A stretch of DNA of 64,000 bases, taken from NCBI GenBank assembly GCA_034412795.1, contig DAOUMD010000264.1, positions 1-64,000 of the forward strand. Reading direction: 5' to 3'. Of this stretch, positions 32,698 to 41,954 are shown one piece after another. The stretch comes from JAUVPY01 sp034412795. Its GTDB lineage: Bacteria > Chloroflexota > Anaerolineae > 4572-78 > NAK82. Every line of letters starts with the position of its first letter. Positions within the stretch are counted from its first letter, which is position 1. The notes below the pieces were generated by a model, which saw nothing but the letters and a program-made list of their open reading frames with translations, searched no databases and was not told where the DNA came from. The translations under genes were made by a program, and so were the position numbers.

Positions 32698-35125
32698 ATT
32701 TCTGGACCCGAATGGTACCGAGGGAGACGAGAGGCTCTCCACTCGCGGTCAGCAGCCGCTCGCCGCTCGCCGGCAGATAGAGACCGGCGACGAGCGTGTA
32801 GTCGCCTGCGGGCAGATTCTCGGGCAATGCCAGGGCGTGCCGGTCTTCGACAAGCTCTCCTGGTGTCCAACTGGAGGTTGGGCGAGTCCACAGGGCGGGC
32901 TGGTTGTCGGATTGAGCGATACGATTGCCTTCCAGATCGAGCAGGTGGACGAAGACATGGTAATCCTCCCACATGGGCTGTTTTGCCTTCCAGTGGAGGG
33001 CAACGGGTAGCACGCCCCCAGGCTGAGAAGTGGGCGCTATCACAGCGTGCTCCAAGACGATGGCATCGCCAAAGGTGGCTCTGAGGGTAGCTTCAGCCAA
33101 TGGCTGGGGTGGGAAGTAGAACTGGACCAGTCGCTGCTGACCGAAGGCGCTTTCCTGGACGCGAAAGCCGTGGCCCATCAGCCAGCGCTCGATTCCGATA
33201 TCCTCCGGTGGCAGCCAGTTAGGCAGCCACCACACGCGCGGATGCTTTTCGACTGTCTTGGCCAGTATGCCCGTCGTGTCTTCGTCGAATGGTGCACCGG
33301 CGCTGAGCCCCAGCACGTCGGCTCGTCCCGTATACAGGTCGGCAACGGCCACCGAGTCATCAGGTGTCCCGGTGATCACGGCATCGGAAGCCGTCGTATT
33401 AGCATTGAGCGTACTCACTGCGCCAGCCAGGTCGTCTGGTTGAAGCGCGTGAGCGCGGGCCAGCAGCCAGACCGTGGCGGTCAGGGTGAGGAGAATTGGA
33501 AGGATGGAAGATGGGAAGATTAGATGGTTGGATGGTTGGGTGATTGGATGGTTGGATGGTTGGGTGATTGGGTGGTTGGGTGGTTGGATGGTTGGATGGT
33601 TGGGTAGTTGGGTGATTGGATGGTTGGGTGGTTGGATGGTCGGATGGTTGGATGGTGGGTCTCCGGGTAATCTTCCAGTCTTCCAGAGCCACCACCCACT
33701 GGCGAGTACGGCCACTATCAGCGCGGCCAGTAGCGGCCAGTCTACGTGGCCCGCGTTTATCCATGCGAAGTCCAGGTACTCGGGTCGCAGGAATTGGAAC
33801 TGACCGATGAGGGGCGAATAGCGGGGAGCAAAGAAGGTGATGGGCGCGAAGAGGGGCAGCCCTGTGTCGAGCAGACGGGTCTGGAACAGCTCGAAATGGG
33901 CGCTAAGTCCAAGTATCTGGATTAAGACGCTGAGAACTATCAGTAATACGATGCCGCGCCGCCACCAACTTGGTTCTTTGGCCCGCTCTATCGCCGGTGC
34001 CATGCCGATCACAAAAAAAGGAAGCGTGGGCACCATAAAGCGTGGGCCCCAGGCGTAGCCGCCGTGCCACATAAACCATTTGCCATAGAGCAGCACGTGG
34101 GCGATGATAAGGGCCCAGTCGAGGGCTGCCTCAGCCCGATGTTGGCGGAAAAAGGCCGGGGCGGCAGCCAGGGTGATTAGCAGCGCCGGCGCGTAGAGGA
34201 GGAGGCCTCGTCCCGGGCTGATCAACATACCGGCGACGCCCTGCCACCAGACGCCGCTGAAGCTTTCCTCGGGCAGATAGCCGGTGTTGAGCGGGTTGCC
34301 ATAGCGGGCCAGGTTGTAATAAGCAAGAGCGATTGCAGTGGCAACCAGAGGTATCCCAAAGGCCACCCACGCCCGCCAGGCTTGAGATTTGAGATTAGAG
34401 ATCAGAGATTTTTCATCTGATGCGTTTGCATCTGCGCTCCCGTGCCGTCTGTCAGGACGGTGCAGTGCAGATATTTGATATTTGAGCAGCAGTAGCGCGT
34501 AAAGGGGGACCAGCACAGCGTTCGCGTAGCGGGCGGCGACTGCCACGGCCAGCGCCAGGCCGGCCCAAAAGGCGTGGATAGGTCGCCCGGACTTGTGATA
34601 ATATAGCAGGGCCAGCGCTGCGCCAGCCAGACACAGTCCGGCCAGTGGGTCACTGAAGAAGGTCTTGGCGTAAGGCCAGGCCGGTGTTGCCAGCCCGAAA
34701 ATAAGACCGGCGGCCAGGGCTACCCCGTCGTCGTAGCCCAAGGCCTGAAGATAACGCAGCACTAGCGCGCCGGTCGCCGCAGTGACCAGGGCGTTGAAGA
34801 GGAGGGTGGTCGTCGCCGCGCCCCAGATAGGCGTGATCATTCCCAGCCAGACCAGCGGCAGCGCCAGCAGTGACACCCCGATTCCCTTGCGTATATAGAG
34901 ATGCCCATCGGAACCGAAGATACCCTGGCCCAGGCCCATCCAGCGGATCTGATCCGCATCCCACTCACCCCGGCGAACCAAGCTCTCGGCGGTGGCGAAC
35001 ATAGCCAGGCCATCGGACGAGTGGAATTGGGGGCTGTAGGTCAGCAGGTATATAGAGAAGAGGAATAAGAAGAGGGCGAGAGGGAATACGCGAGATGGAG
35101 TATCATAAACTATCCTACGTTCCAT
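32696..35125 (-). CDS. Large GT39-like membrane protein with period-8-encoded loop
   Basis: 809 aa from ATG 35125. The ORF extends 34 codons upstream, but that part lies over a palindrome and lacks a ribosome site. It has about 11 membrane helices; the first outer loop contains YSPQFHSSDGLAMF, and further on KGIGVSLLALPLVWLG is typical of PMT/GT39 enzymes. After the helices near residue 535 an inter-helix loop is made of NHPTIQPP-like octapeptides from the array at 33522-33658. A last helix leads to a soluble beta-rich C-domain (about 680-809; PVALHWKAKQP). It probably glycosylates envelope targets. Confidence 0.83.
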   Translation of the reverse strand: MERRIVYDTPSRVFPLALFLFLFSIYLLTYSPQFHSSDGLAMFATAESLVRRGEWDADQIRWMGLGQGIFGSDGHLYIRKGIGVSLLALPLVWLGMITPIWGAATTTLLFNALVTAATGALVLRYLQALGYDDGVALAAGLIFGLATPAWPYAKTFFSDPLAGLCLAGAALALLYYHKSGRPIHAFWAGLALAVAVAARYANAVLVPLYALLLLKYQISALHRPDRRHGSADANASDEKSLISNLKSQAWRAWVAFGIPLVATAIALAYYNLARYGNPLNTGYLPEESFSGVWWQGVAGMLISPGRGLLLYAPALLITLAAAPAFFRQHRAEAALDWALIIAHVLLYGKWFMWHGGYAWGPRFMVPTLPFFVIGMAPAIERAKEPSWWRRGIVLLIVLSVLIQILGLSAHFELFQTRLLDTGLPLFAPITFFAPRYSPLIGQFQFLRPEYLDFAWINAGHVDWPLLAALIVAVLASGWWLWKTGRLPGDPPSNHPTIQPPNHPITQLPNHPTIQPPNHPITQPSNHPITQPSNHLIFPSSILPILLTLTATVWLLARAHALQPDDLAGAVSTLNANTTASDAVITGTPDDSVAVADLYTGRADVLGLSAGAPFDEDTTGILAKTVEKHPRVWWLPNWLPPEDIGIERWLMGHGFRVQESAFGQQRLVQFYFPPQPLAEATLRATFGDAIVLEHAVIAPTSQPGGVLPVALHWKAKQPMWEDYHVFVHLLDLEGNRIAQSDNQPALWTRPTSSWTPGELVEDRHALALPENLPAGDYTLVAGLYLPASGERLLTASGEPLVSLGTIRVQK
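33522..33658. repeat. Period-8 tandem array inside the GT39 gene
   Basis: About 17 units of GG(A/G)TG(G/A)TT in direct tandem on the plus strand. Since 8 is not a multiple of 3, three units encode an 8-residue peptide, and all three frames are open through the array. Gain or loss of a unit would shift the downstream frame. Confidence 0.9.
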
Positions 35126-35145
35126 CTCTTCCCCTACCGTTTCTT

Positions 35146-35208
35146 CGTTCGTCGAGGGTCTCTCTGGCCTGCCTGTGGCGAGCAGGGGGGTAGACCCTCG
35201 ACGAACCA
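35146..35208. repeat. Palindrome upstream of the GT39 gene
   Basis: CGTTCGTCGAGGGTCT and AGACCCTCGACGAACC are inverted, with about 30 bp between. It lies between the aspS stop and the GT39 start. Confidence 0.7.
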
Positions 35209-35223
35209 AATTCACAACCCGAT

Positions 35224-36990
35224 TCACAGGTCAAGTTTCAGGTGCAGGATTTTCAACTGGTCTTCGGTGACCGGTGACGGCGTGCCGGCCATCAGGTCGG
35301 CGGCGCTCTGAGACTTGGGGAAGGCGATTACCTCCCGGATGTTAGGCTCGTTGGCCAGTAGCATCACCCAGCGATCAATACCGGGGGCAATACCACCGTG
35401 TGGCGGTGTGCCGAATTCAAAGGCCTCCAGCATATGCCCGAATTGGTTTTGGGCATCTTCGAGAGTCAGGCCGATGAGGCCGAAGATTTTCTCCTGAAGT
35501 TCGCGCCGGTGGATCCTGATGCTGCCGCCAGCTATTTCGTATCCATTGCATACCAGATCGTATTGCTTGCCACGTGCCTGGCCTGGATCGGTATCAAGCA
35601 GAGGGACGTCTTCATCCATAGGCGCAGTGAAGAGATGGTGGCTGGGGTCCCAGCGTTGCTCCTCCTCGTTCCACTCGACGAGGGGGAAGTCAATCACCCA
35701 GCACAGAGCCAGCACGTCGGGATTTCGCAATCCGAGCCGATCACCCAGGGCGACGCGCAAGCGGCTCAGCGCCTCGTTGGCAATCTGTGGCCGGTCGGCG
35801 ACGAACAGCAGCAAGTCGCCCGGCTGGGCGTCCAAGCGCTTGATAATGGCCTGGACCTGCTCGTCGGCGAGAAACTTGGTGAAGGAGGAGCGCACGTCTC
35901 CCTTCTCGTCAAGGGCTAGCCAAGCCAGCCCTTGGGCATCGAATTCCTGAACGAAGGCGGTTAGCTCGTCAATCTGCTTACGACTGTAAACCCCACATCC
36001 CTGCGCGTTCAATCCCTTGACCAATCCGCCGTCGGCAACCGTCTGAGAAAAGACGCGGAAGTCGCACTCAGCAGCGATGTCGGAGATGTCGGACAGTTCC
36101 ATCCCAAACCGCATATCGGGTCGGTCGGTGCCGAAGCGCTCCATCGTCTCCTGGTAGCTCAGTCGCTTAAATGGCTTGAACATAAGTTTTTTGTCGCTGA
36201 TCTGCTCCGCGATGGCGGTATAAAGCCGCTCGATGATGTCCATCACGTCTTCACGATCCACAAAGCTCATCTCCAGGTCCAACTGGGTAAATTCAGGTTG
36301 CCGGTCACCCCGCTGGTCCTCGTCGCGGAAGCAGCGGGCGATCTGAAAATACCGTTCGTAGCCAGCTACCATCAGAAGCTGTTTCAACTGCTGGGGACTT
36401 TGCGGCAATGCGTAAAAATTGCCTGGATGAACCCGGCTTGGTACCAGATAATCTCGAGCCCCTTCCGGGGTGCTCTTGAAGAGAATCGGCGTTTCAACTT
36501 CGATAAACTGCTCGTCTGAAAGAAAATCACGGATGAATTTCACAACTTTGTGACGCAGAATCAGGTTACGTTGCATTCGCTGCCGCCGCAGATCCAGGTA
36601 GCGGTAGCGCAGACGGAGCGCTTCCTCAACCGGTGTGTCCTTGTTGATGTAAAAAGGAGGGGTATTGGCTGGATTGAGTATTTCTGCTTCTGCGGCAACC
36701 ACCTCTATCTCACCGGTCTCCAAGTCCGGGTTTTCGAGTCCAGATGGGCGGCGACGCACGATTCCCGTCACCTTCACGACATATTCTACCCTCAAATCGC
36801 GGGCTGCCGTGTGCGCCTCGGCTGAGCTGTCTGGGTCGAAAACGACCTGGGTAATGCCCCACCTGTCACGTAAGTCTATGAACACCAGCCCGCCGTGGTC
36901 ACGGCGACGATGTACCCAGCCGGCCAACGTAACGCGTTGATCGGCGTCTTCTGATCGAAGTTGGCCACAAGTGTGTGTTTTGAGTGTCAT
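35224..36990 (-). CDS. aspS: Aspartyl-tRNA synthetase
   Basis: 588 aa, bacterial type. It has an N-terminal OB fold (LAGWVHRRRDHGGLVFIDLRD) and class II core with FRDEDQRGDRQPEFTQLDLE (motif 2). The GAD insertion domain lies at about 300-410, and motif 3 is GIAPGIDRWVMLL. It charges tRNA-Asp; whether it is also active on tRNA-Asn cannot be judged reliably. AGGAGAAG lies before the ATG, and a promoter is visible at 37024-37051. The GT39 gene follows about 100 bp downstream across a palindrome. Confidence 0.97.
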   Translation of the reverse strand: MTLKTHTCGQLRSEDADQRVTLAGWVHRRRDHGGLVFIDLRDRWGITQVVFDPDSSAEAHTAARDLRVEYVVKVTGIVRRRPSGLENPDLETGEIEVVAAEAEILNPANTPPFYINKDTPVEEALRLRYRYLDLRRQRMQRNLILRHKVVKFIRDFLSDEQFIEVETPILFKSTPEGARDYLVPSRVHPGNFYALPQSPQQLKQLLMVAGYERYFQIARCFRDEDQRGDRQPEFTQLDLEMSFVDREDVMDIIERLYTAIAEQISDKKLMFKPFKRLSYQETMERFGTDRPDMRFGMELSDISDIAAECDFRVFSQTVADGGLVKGLNAQGCGVYSRKQIDELTAFVQEFDAQGLAWLALDEKGDVRSSFTKFLADEQVQAIIKRLDAQPGDLLLFVADRPQIANEALSRLRVALGDRLGLRNPDVLALCWVIDFPLVEWNEEEQRWDPSHHLFTAPMDEDVPLLDTDPGQARGKQYDLVCNGYEIAGGSIRIHRRELQEKIFGLIGLTLEDAQNQFGHMLEAFEFGTPPHGGIAPGIDRWVMLLANEPNIREVIAFPKSQSAADLMAGTPSPVTEDQLKILHLKLDL

Positions 36991-37023
36991 AGCGAGCTAC
37001 CTTTCTCTTCTCCTGATAGAGTT

Positions 37024-37051
37024 ATTATATGCATTGTGCATAGAATCTCAA
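37024..37051 (-). promoter_or_regulatory. Promoter of aspS
   Basis: On the minus strand TTGAGA (37046-37051), 16-nt spacer, TATAAT (37024-37029). Confidence 0.7.
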
Positions 37052-37057
37052 GTAGTC

Positions 37058-37145
37058 GGGTGCGTTCAGATTTGGGGGCAGATTTAGAGGCCCGCATCCT
37101 TCGACAGACTCAGGATGCTACGATGCCCCCAAATCCGAACGCACC
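37058..37145. repeat. Palindromic repeat between divergent aspS and histidine kinase
   Basis: GGTGCGTTCAGATTTGGGGG and CCCCCAAATCCGAACGCACC are near-perfect inverted 20-bp arms around a centre containing GCATCCTTCGACAGACTCAGG. It is MITE-like, without coding capacity. Confidence 0.8.
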
Positions 37146-37189
37146 TTGGTGTACGTTTTTTTGCCTAATGCGACAGGACAGATTGCCTA

Positions 37190-37218
37190 TTGTCAGTGAC
37201 GGGGCCTTATGTTAGGAT
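37190..37218 (+). promoter_or_regulatory. Promoter of the cNMP-binding histidine kinase
   Basis: TTGTCA (37190-37195), 17-nt spacer, TAGGAT (37213-37218). A start near 37225 argues against the TTG at 37227 as the initiation codon. Confidence 0.65.
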
Positions 37219-37271
37219 AGATATGATTGGATGACTCGAGTTGGAAGGGACACTCTAGAATAGTGACCTCT

Positions 37272-38429
37272 ATGAGCGACGTTGCCGATATTTTGCAACG
37301 GACATTCCCCGGGCTTAAGGGCGACGGCCTTGAACATCTTGAAGCAGTCGCCCGTAAACGATTCTACCCGCCGGATGCTGTGGTTGTCCACGAAGAGGAA
37401 GTAGGCCAAACATTCTTCATCATATTCCAGGGCGAGGTCGAAGTCACCAAACAGGTCGATGATCAGACCCAGCATGTGTTGCAGCGCCACGGCCCTGGCG
37501 AGTTCTTTGGAGAAATGGCCCTGATTGAGACATTGCCCCGCACGGCAACCGTCCGGACTCTCACGCCAACCACGCTTCTTGAGATAAGCAAAGACGATTT
37601 CGATGCGGAGCTATCCCAGCATCCGGCTCTGGCTTTGAACGTGATGCGGAGGCTAACTCAACGTCTACGCCAGGCCGATCAGAGGGCCATTTCGGAGTTA
37701 AGCCAGAAGAACGAGGAGCTTGCGCGCGTTAACCGTGAGCTAACTGAACAAGAGCAGGCCCGATCTGAATTTCTCACCACGGTGGCTCACGAATTACGAA
37801 CACCTCTCACGTCGGCCAATGGTTATCTGACGCTGGTCGTGAATGGTAGGATAGATGGTGACCAGGTCCAATACGCAGTCAACCGAGCTATGCGGAATGT
37901 AAAGTGGGTGGTGAAATTAGTTAATGACATTCTGTTCTTACAAGAGATGGAACTGATACTGCCTGAGTTTAGTCCTGTGTATCTGCCAGAAATCGTCAGT
38001 CAGGTTGTGGCGCGTCGCAGACAGCAGGCGATCGAAGCTGACCTATCGATACGGGTGCAATTGGAGGAAAACATACCAGGTGTTATGGGTGATCCCGAAT
38101 GGCTGGACCGGGCTATAGATGCTCTGCTTGATAACGCTGCAAAATTCAGCCCTGATGGGGGAGAAGTTTCGGTACGTGTCACTTGCCGATCTGGGCAGGT
38201 ACAATTGGCCATTGGAGACCAGGGAGTGGGGATCCCGGCCGATCAAATGGATCGCATTTTTGATCGTTTTCAGCGTGGTCGGCAAGCAGGGCCGTACCTG
38301 TTCGATGGTGTAGGTCTGGGGTTGCCGTTGGTCAAGCAGGTTGTGGAGCAGCACGGAGGCAAGATTGAGGCTGATAGCATAGAAGGTCAGGGCAGTACCT
38401 TCGTTATGAGCCTGCCGGCAGCATGCTAG
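37272..38429 (+). CDS. Cyclic-nucleotide-binding-domain histidine kinase
   Basis: About 385 aa. An N-terminal CRP-like cNMP-binding domain (about 1-115; GEVEVTKQV, GPGEFFGEMALIETLPRTATV includes the phosphate-binding cassette with GEMAL and R-TA) is joined by a helix to HisKA, with His in FLTTVAHELRTPLTSA. HATPase_c follows with N-box DNAAKFSP, G1 GDQGVGIP, F-box FDRFQRG and G2 GVGLGLP. It is cytosolic, so the ligand is probably intracellular cAMP or cGMP. Start uncertain: ATG 37272, GTG 37263 or TTG 37227. No response regulator follows; an MBL-STAS protein is next. Confidence 0.9.
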   Translation: MSDVADILQRTFPGLKGDGLEHLEAVARKRFYPPDAVVVHEEEVGQTFFIIFQGEVEVTKQVDDQTQHVLQRHGPGEFFGEMALIETLPRTATVRTLTPTTLLEISKDDFDAELSQHPALALNVMRRLTQRLRQADQRAISELSQKNEELARVNRELTEQEQARSEFLTTVAHELRTPLTSANGYLTLVVNGRIDGDQVQYAVNRAMRNVKWVVKLVNDILFLQEMELILPEFSPVYLPEIVSQVVARRRQQAIEADLSIRVQLEENIPGVMGDPEWLDRAIDALLDNAAKFSPDGGEVSVRVTCRSGQVQLAIGDQGVGIPADQMDRIFDRFQRGRQAGPYLFDGVGLGLPLVKQVVEQHGGKIEADSIEGQGSTFVMSLPAAC

Positions 38430-38451
38430 TACGCTGAGGCGTAAGTAAGCC

Positions 38452-38523
38452 AATAGTTTGTAGTAGCGACTTCAGTCGCTTAACCAGCCCCAAAACGACT
38501 AAAGTCGTTACTACGAACTATAG
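38452..38523. repeat. Palindromic repeat with GTAGTAGCGACT-type arms
   Basis: Left TTGTAGTAGCGACTTCAGTC and right AACGACTAAAGTCGTTACTAC are inverted; each arm itself contains a small palindrome (GACTTCAGTC, GACTAAAGTC). Repeats of this wording are common in cyanobacterial and Chloroflexota genomes as I recall. Confidence 0.75.
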
Positions 38524-38589
38524 ACCCATTTACGCCCCGTGTACTAGGCTCATTGTCACGCCTGCAGTTACGATGTTGAGGGACCAGTG

Positions 38590-39906
38590 ATGTTGATCAA
38601 GTTCTGGGGCGTGCGTGGCTCAATACCAGCGCCATTGCCTTCTACACATGTCCAAGGCAAGATTATTCGCGCGCTGCAAGAGGCGGCAGCCACGCAAGTG
38701 AACCTTTCTAATCCAGGGGCCATTGAAGAGTTTGTGGCTGGTCTTTCCCATGCTACTCGAGGGACAGTAGGCGGCAATACCTCGTGCATCTCGGTTGAGA
38801 CGCGAGAAGGTTTAGTAATCTTTGATGCTGGCACTGGTATACGCGAATTAGGTGAGGCCCTGATGGAGCGAGAGTTCGGAAGGGGCCAAGGTGAAGCAAC
38901 CATTTTTTTCACTCACACTCATTGGGACCACATCCAGGGGTTCACTTTCTTTCGACCGGTTTTCGTCACCGGCAATCGTTTTACCATCTATTATGTGCAC
39001 CCGTATGTTGAGCAAGTGATCATTGACCAGATGAATACGGAGTGGTTTCCTGTCCAATTCAGCAAGATGAGGGCGGACCTGGAGTTTAATCAGATTAAAG
39101 AGGGTGAGATCGTAGAGGCGGTTGGTCTCCAGGTCCAGAGCAAAGCTCTTCAGCATCCCGGTATTGCATATGCTTACCGGGTTGAGAATAGTGCTTCGTC
39201 GTTTGTATTTGCAACTGATGGCGAATACAAGAGTCTCAGTGCTTCCCACACCAAGGAGTACATTGATTTCTTCAATGGTGCTGATGTTCTTATTTTCGAT
39301 TCGATGTATTCTGTGCGAGATTCCATTATCAGGGAGGATTGGGGGCACAGTTCGGCGCTTATCGGTGCCGACATCGCCCGACAGGCAGGCGTAAAGAAGT
39401 TGGTCCTTTTTCACCACGACCCTGCGGCGGGGGATGATGAAATCTGGCGTATCCATCAAGCAACCGTGGAGTATATGTCACAAGACTTGAGCAATGCACC
39501 ACCCGAAGTTCTGGTGGCCACGGAAGGTCTGGAAATAAATCTCTCGGATACACACGACTTCCAAGTTCGAACCCAGGTGGTGGGTGACGTTGCAGTTCTT
39601 ACGCTGGGCGGCCGCTTCGATGCTCATGGCGCTGAGATCTTCGAAGCACAATTCGATGAGCTGTTTCAGCAGAGGGATATGTCCAGAATAGTGCTCAGTA
39701 TGCGGGACGTGACGGACTTGAGTATGGCTGGTGTAAAGACGTTGCTCGAAGTGCGCAAGCAAACCTATAGCATGGCCCTGGCCGGACTCCCCGGCAATAT
39801 CCACCGCGTGTTGGAACTGGCCGTGACCACTGATTTCTTTGCCATTTATGATGAGGTGGACATTGCTCTGGAAGCACTCAACGCCTCAAATGACGAGCGA
39901 CACTGA
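38590..39906 (+). CDS. Metallo-beta-lactamase-fold hydrolase fused to STAS domain
   Basis: 438 aa. The first ~300 residues are an MBL-fold hydrolase of the PDE/RNase Z-like type: KFWGVRGSIP at the start, metal motif FTHTHWDHIQGF, later ATDGEY, then DSMYS and LFHHDP. Such domains in bacteria often act as phosphodiesterases. The last ~110 residues (about 325-438) are an anti-sigma-antagonist-like STAS domain (VGDVAVLTLGGRFDAHGA, VTDLSMAGVKTLLE); the usual phospho-Ser is in DLSMAG. ATG 38590 follows GAGGGA. It may be co-regulated with the upstream cNMP kinase, linking nucleotide sensing to a partner switch. Confidence 0.88.
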   Translation: MLIKFWGVRGSIPAPLPSTHVQGKIIRALQEAAATQVNLSNPGAIEEFVAGLSHATRGTVGGNTSCISVETREGLVIFDAGTGIRELGEALMEREFGRGQGEATIFFTHTHWDHIQGFTFFRPVFVTGNRFTIYYVHPYVEQVIIDQMNTEWFPVQFSKMRADLEFNQIKEGEIVEAVGLQVQSKALQHPGIAYAYRVENSASSFVFATDGEYKSLSASHTKEYIDFFNGADVLIFDSMYSVRDSIIREDWGHSSALIGADIARQAGVKKLVLFHHDPAAGDDEIWRIHQATVEYMSQDLSNAPPEVLVATEGLEINLSDTHDFQVRTQVVGDVAVLTLGGRFDAHGAEIFEAQFDELFQQRDMSRIVLSMRDVTDLSMAGVKTLLEVRKQTYSMALAGLPGNIHRVLELAVTTDFFAIYDEVDIALEALNASNDERH

Positions 39907-39920
39907 GTTCAGATATTCCT

Positions 39921-41933
39921 TCAGACTGTTCCAGTCACAAAATCGACGTATTCGACCTTTAGCAGATCCTCTGTCTTGACGCCGAAAAGCTCCAGCAATT
40001 CTCCGATAAGCTCTGCTTTGTGCTCAGCGTCACGCGCTGACCAAGTACGGCTTTTTATTTCAAGGTAGTGCCTGTTCTCTCCTGAGGTTTGCACCTCATC
40101 CAGATTGATGGCGAAGTCGGTTTCCCTGTAAATGACGTGATAGCGTTGCCGGCGTTTGGTGACCTGCCGCTCTTCGTCAGGTTGGAAGTACTCTCGGTAG
40201 AAGCGAAGGCTGCGACCGGCAGGCGCGGCATAGCGTGAACGGGTGAGCACAGTAGAGTTGTCGTATTCTCGCTCGCGGGCTGGCCCCATCATCGTCATCG
40301 TGTAGAATACCTCTCGTACCTCTTCCTCAGCATCGAGAACTTCATCCTCTCTATGGCGCAGCCGCCCCATTTCACTGCCCTTAAACAGAAAATAGGTATC
40401 GTATTGGTTGCGCACGGACGAGCGGGGAATGATCATCTCTGGGTTGGTGTCGGCTAACTGCGCCAGGATATCGTCTACGCTTTCCAGGCCGACTTTCACC
40501 TGGATTTCGAAAGACTCTTGGGGAATGACGCCGCTGCCAATTGCCAAGAGTTTCGATAGCAGATTACCTTCACGGGCAATCAAAAAGGAGTCGATGCGGC
40601 GGGCGAACTGCTCGGCTTCGGCCTTGAGCACTTCTTCTTCAAGCGTCAGCAATTGGCGGTCACACATAAGTAGACGCCCGTTCACCAGTAAATCACGCAC
40701 ATCGGTGCTCTTGGCGGCGTAAACGAGCTGAGAGTAGATAGCGTCAGTATCGCGCTGGAATTTGGGCACCGCGTGGGTTTGGTTTAGTTCGACGATCGCA
40801 ATGTCGGCTCGCTTGCCCGTTTCCAGCGAGCCGGTGATGTGTCCCAGATGCAGCGCCCGTGCTCCTTCGATCGTAGCCAGGGCGAAGGCGGTCTTGGCTG
40901 GCAGCGCAGTGGGGTCGCCAAAGCACCCTTTGGCCAGAAATGCGGCCAGTCGGGTTTCTTCGAACATATCCAGGTCGTTGTTAGAGGCAGGACCGTCGGT
41001 GCCAATGCCTACGTGCAATCCGATATCCACCATCTTTTGTACTTTGGCTACGCCGCTGGCTAGCTTGAGATTGCTGCTCGGACAATGCGCGACCCCAGCC
41101 CCATAGTGCTTCAGGGTGTGCATCTCCCCGTCGTCCAGATGGACACAGTGCGCCGCAATGACTTTGGGCCCAAAGACGTTCTGCTTTTTTAACCAAGGCA
41201 CCACCGGCATGTCATAGTGGGTTCTGCTGTCTTCTACCTCCAGAGCCGTTTCTGAGATGTGAATGTGCAATGGTACGTCGTATTCCAGGGCCAGAGCCGC
41301 CGATGCTTGCAACATCTCCGGTGTTGAAGTATATGCAGCGTGTGGACCCACGGCCGGCATGACGAGTGGGTGATCTCGCCAGCGTTCGATGAAGTCACGA
41401 CAATAGTCCAGACTTTCATCGAAACTGGTGGCATCGGGAGCAGGGAATTTGAGGATAGTCTGTGCACAAATGGCGCGCATCCCTGCTTCGGCCGTTGCGC
41501 GAGCTACTTCATCCTCGTAATAATACATATCGCAAAACGTGCTGATGCCTGATCGAATCATCTCGGCGCACGCCAGAAGTGTACCCACGCGACAGTAGTC
41601 ACCTCCCACGAACTCGCGTTCTACCGGCATCATATAGCCATACAGCCAGACATCGAGCCGCAGGTCGTCGGCCAAACCGCGCAGTAAGGTCATGGGGACG
41701 TGGGTGTGGGCGTTTATCAGGCCGGGGATGATGGCGCACTCCGTGCAATCGAGAGTCTCCTGGGCGGTGAAGTGAGCTTCCACTTCACTACTTTCACCCA
41801 CCGCCACGATCTTGTCCCCTTTGACGGCTATTGCGCCGCCTTCAATCACCTGGCGTGTATCGTCCATAGTCACGACGATGCCGTGAGTTAAGATCAAGTC
41901 AACCGATTGGGCCGTCATCAGGTTGGTATTCAT
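39921..41933 (-). CDS. Amidohydrolase/deaminase fused to a CYTH domain
   Basis: 670 aa from ATG 41933; a TTG at 41957 is possible. Residues 1-450 are an amidohydrolase of the SAH/MTA/guanine deaminase-TrzN group: NAHTHVPMTLLRG (metal His 76, 78), HIHISET, HCVHL, GTDGPASNNDLDMFEE. Residues 475-670 match a CYTH (class IV cyclase / thiamine-triphosphatase) domain: EIQVK for the EXEXK signature, YDTYFLF, GRLRHRED, RYHVIYRETDFAINLDEV, YLEIKSR. EIQVK has Gln at the second Glu position. CYTH proteins bind triphosphates, so a nucleotide-linked function is a guess. Confidence 0.85.
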   Translation of the reverse strand: MNTNLMTAQSVDLILTHGIVVTMDDTRQVIEGGAIAVKGDKIVAVGESSEVEAHFTAQETLDCTECAIIPGLINAHTHVPMTLLRGLADDLRLDVWLYGYMMPVEREFVGGDYCRVGTLLACAEMIRSGISTFCDMYYYEDEVARATAEAGMRAICAQTILKFPAPDATSFDESLDYCRDFIERWRDHPLVMPAVGPHAAYTSTPEMLQASAALALEYDVPLHIHISETALEVEDSRTHYDMPVVPWLKKQNVFGPKVIAAHCVHLDDGEMHTLKHYGAGVAHCPSSNLKLASGVAKVQKMVDIGLHVGIGTDGPASNNDLDMFEETRLAAFLAKGCFGDPTALPAKTAFALATIEGARALHLGHITGSLETGKRADIAIVELNQTHAVPKFQRDTDAIYSQLVYAAKSTDVRDLLVNGRLLMCDRQLLTLEEEVLKAEAEQFARRIDSFLIAREGNLLSKLLAIGSGVIPQESFEIQVKVGLESVDDILAQLADTNPEMIIPRSSVRNQYDTYFLFKGSEMGRLRHREDEVLDAEEEVREVFYTMTMMGPAREREYDNSTVLTRSRYAAPAGRSLRFYREYFQPDEERQVTKRRQRYHVIYRETDFAINLDEVQTSGENRHYLEIKSRTWSARDAEHKAELIGELLELFGVKTEDLLKVEYVDFVTGTV

Positions 41934-41954
41934 CCTTTCGTCAGTCGTATGATA

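Noticed and set aside
32052..32972. Antisense ORF of 306 codons across the DGDG-repeat gene
   Set aside because: Repetitive shadow of the repeat region; the plus-strand product has a signal sequence and clean Ca-loop motifs.
33522..33658. CRISPR-like array
   Set aside because: Units are 8 bp with no spacers and no cas genes; it is a tandem microsatellite within a coding frame.
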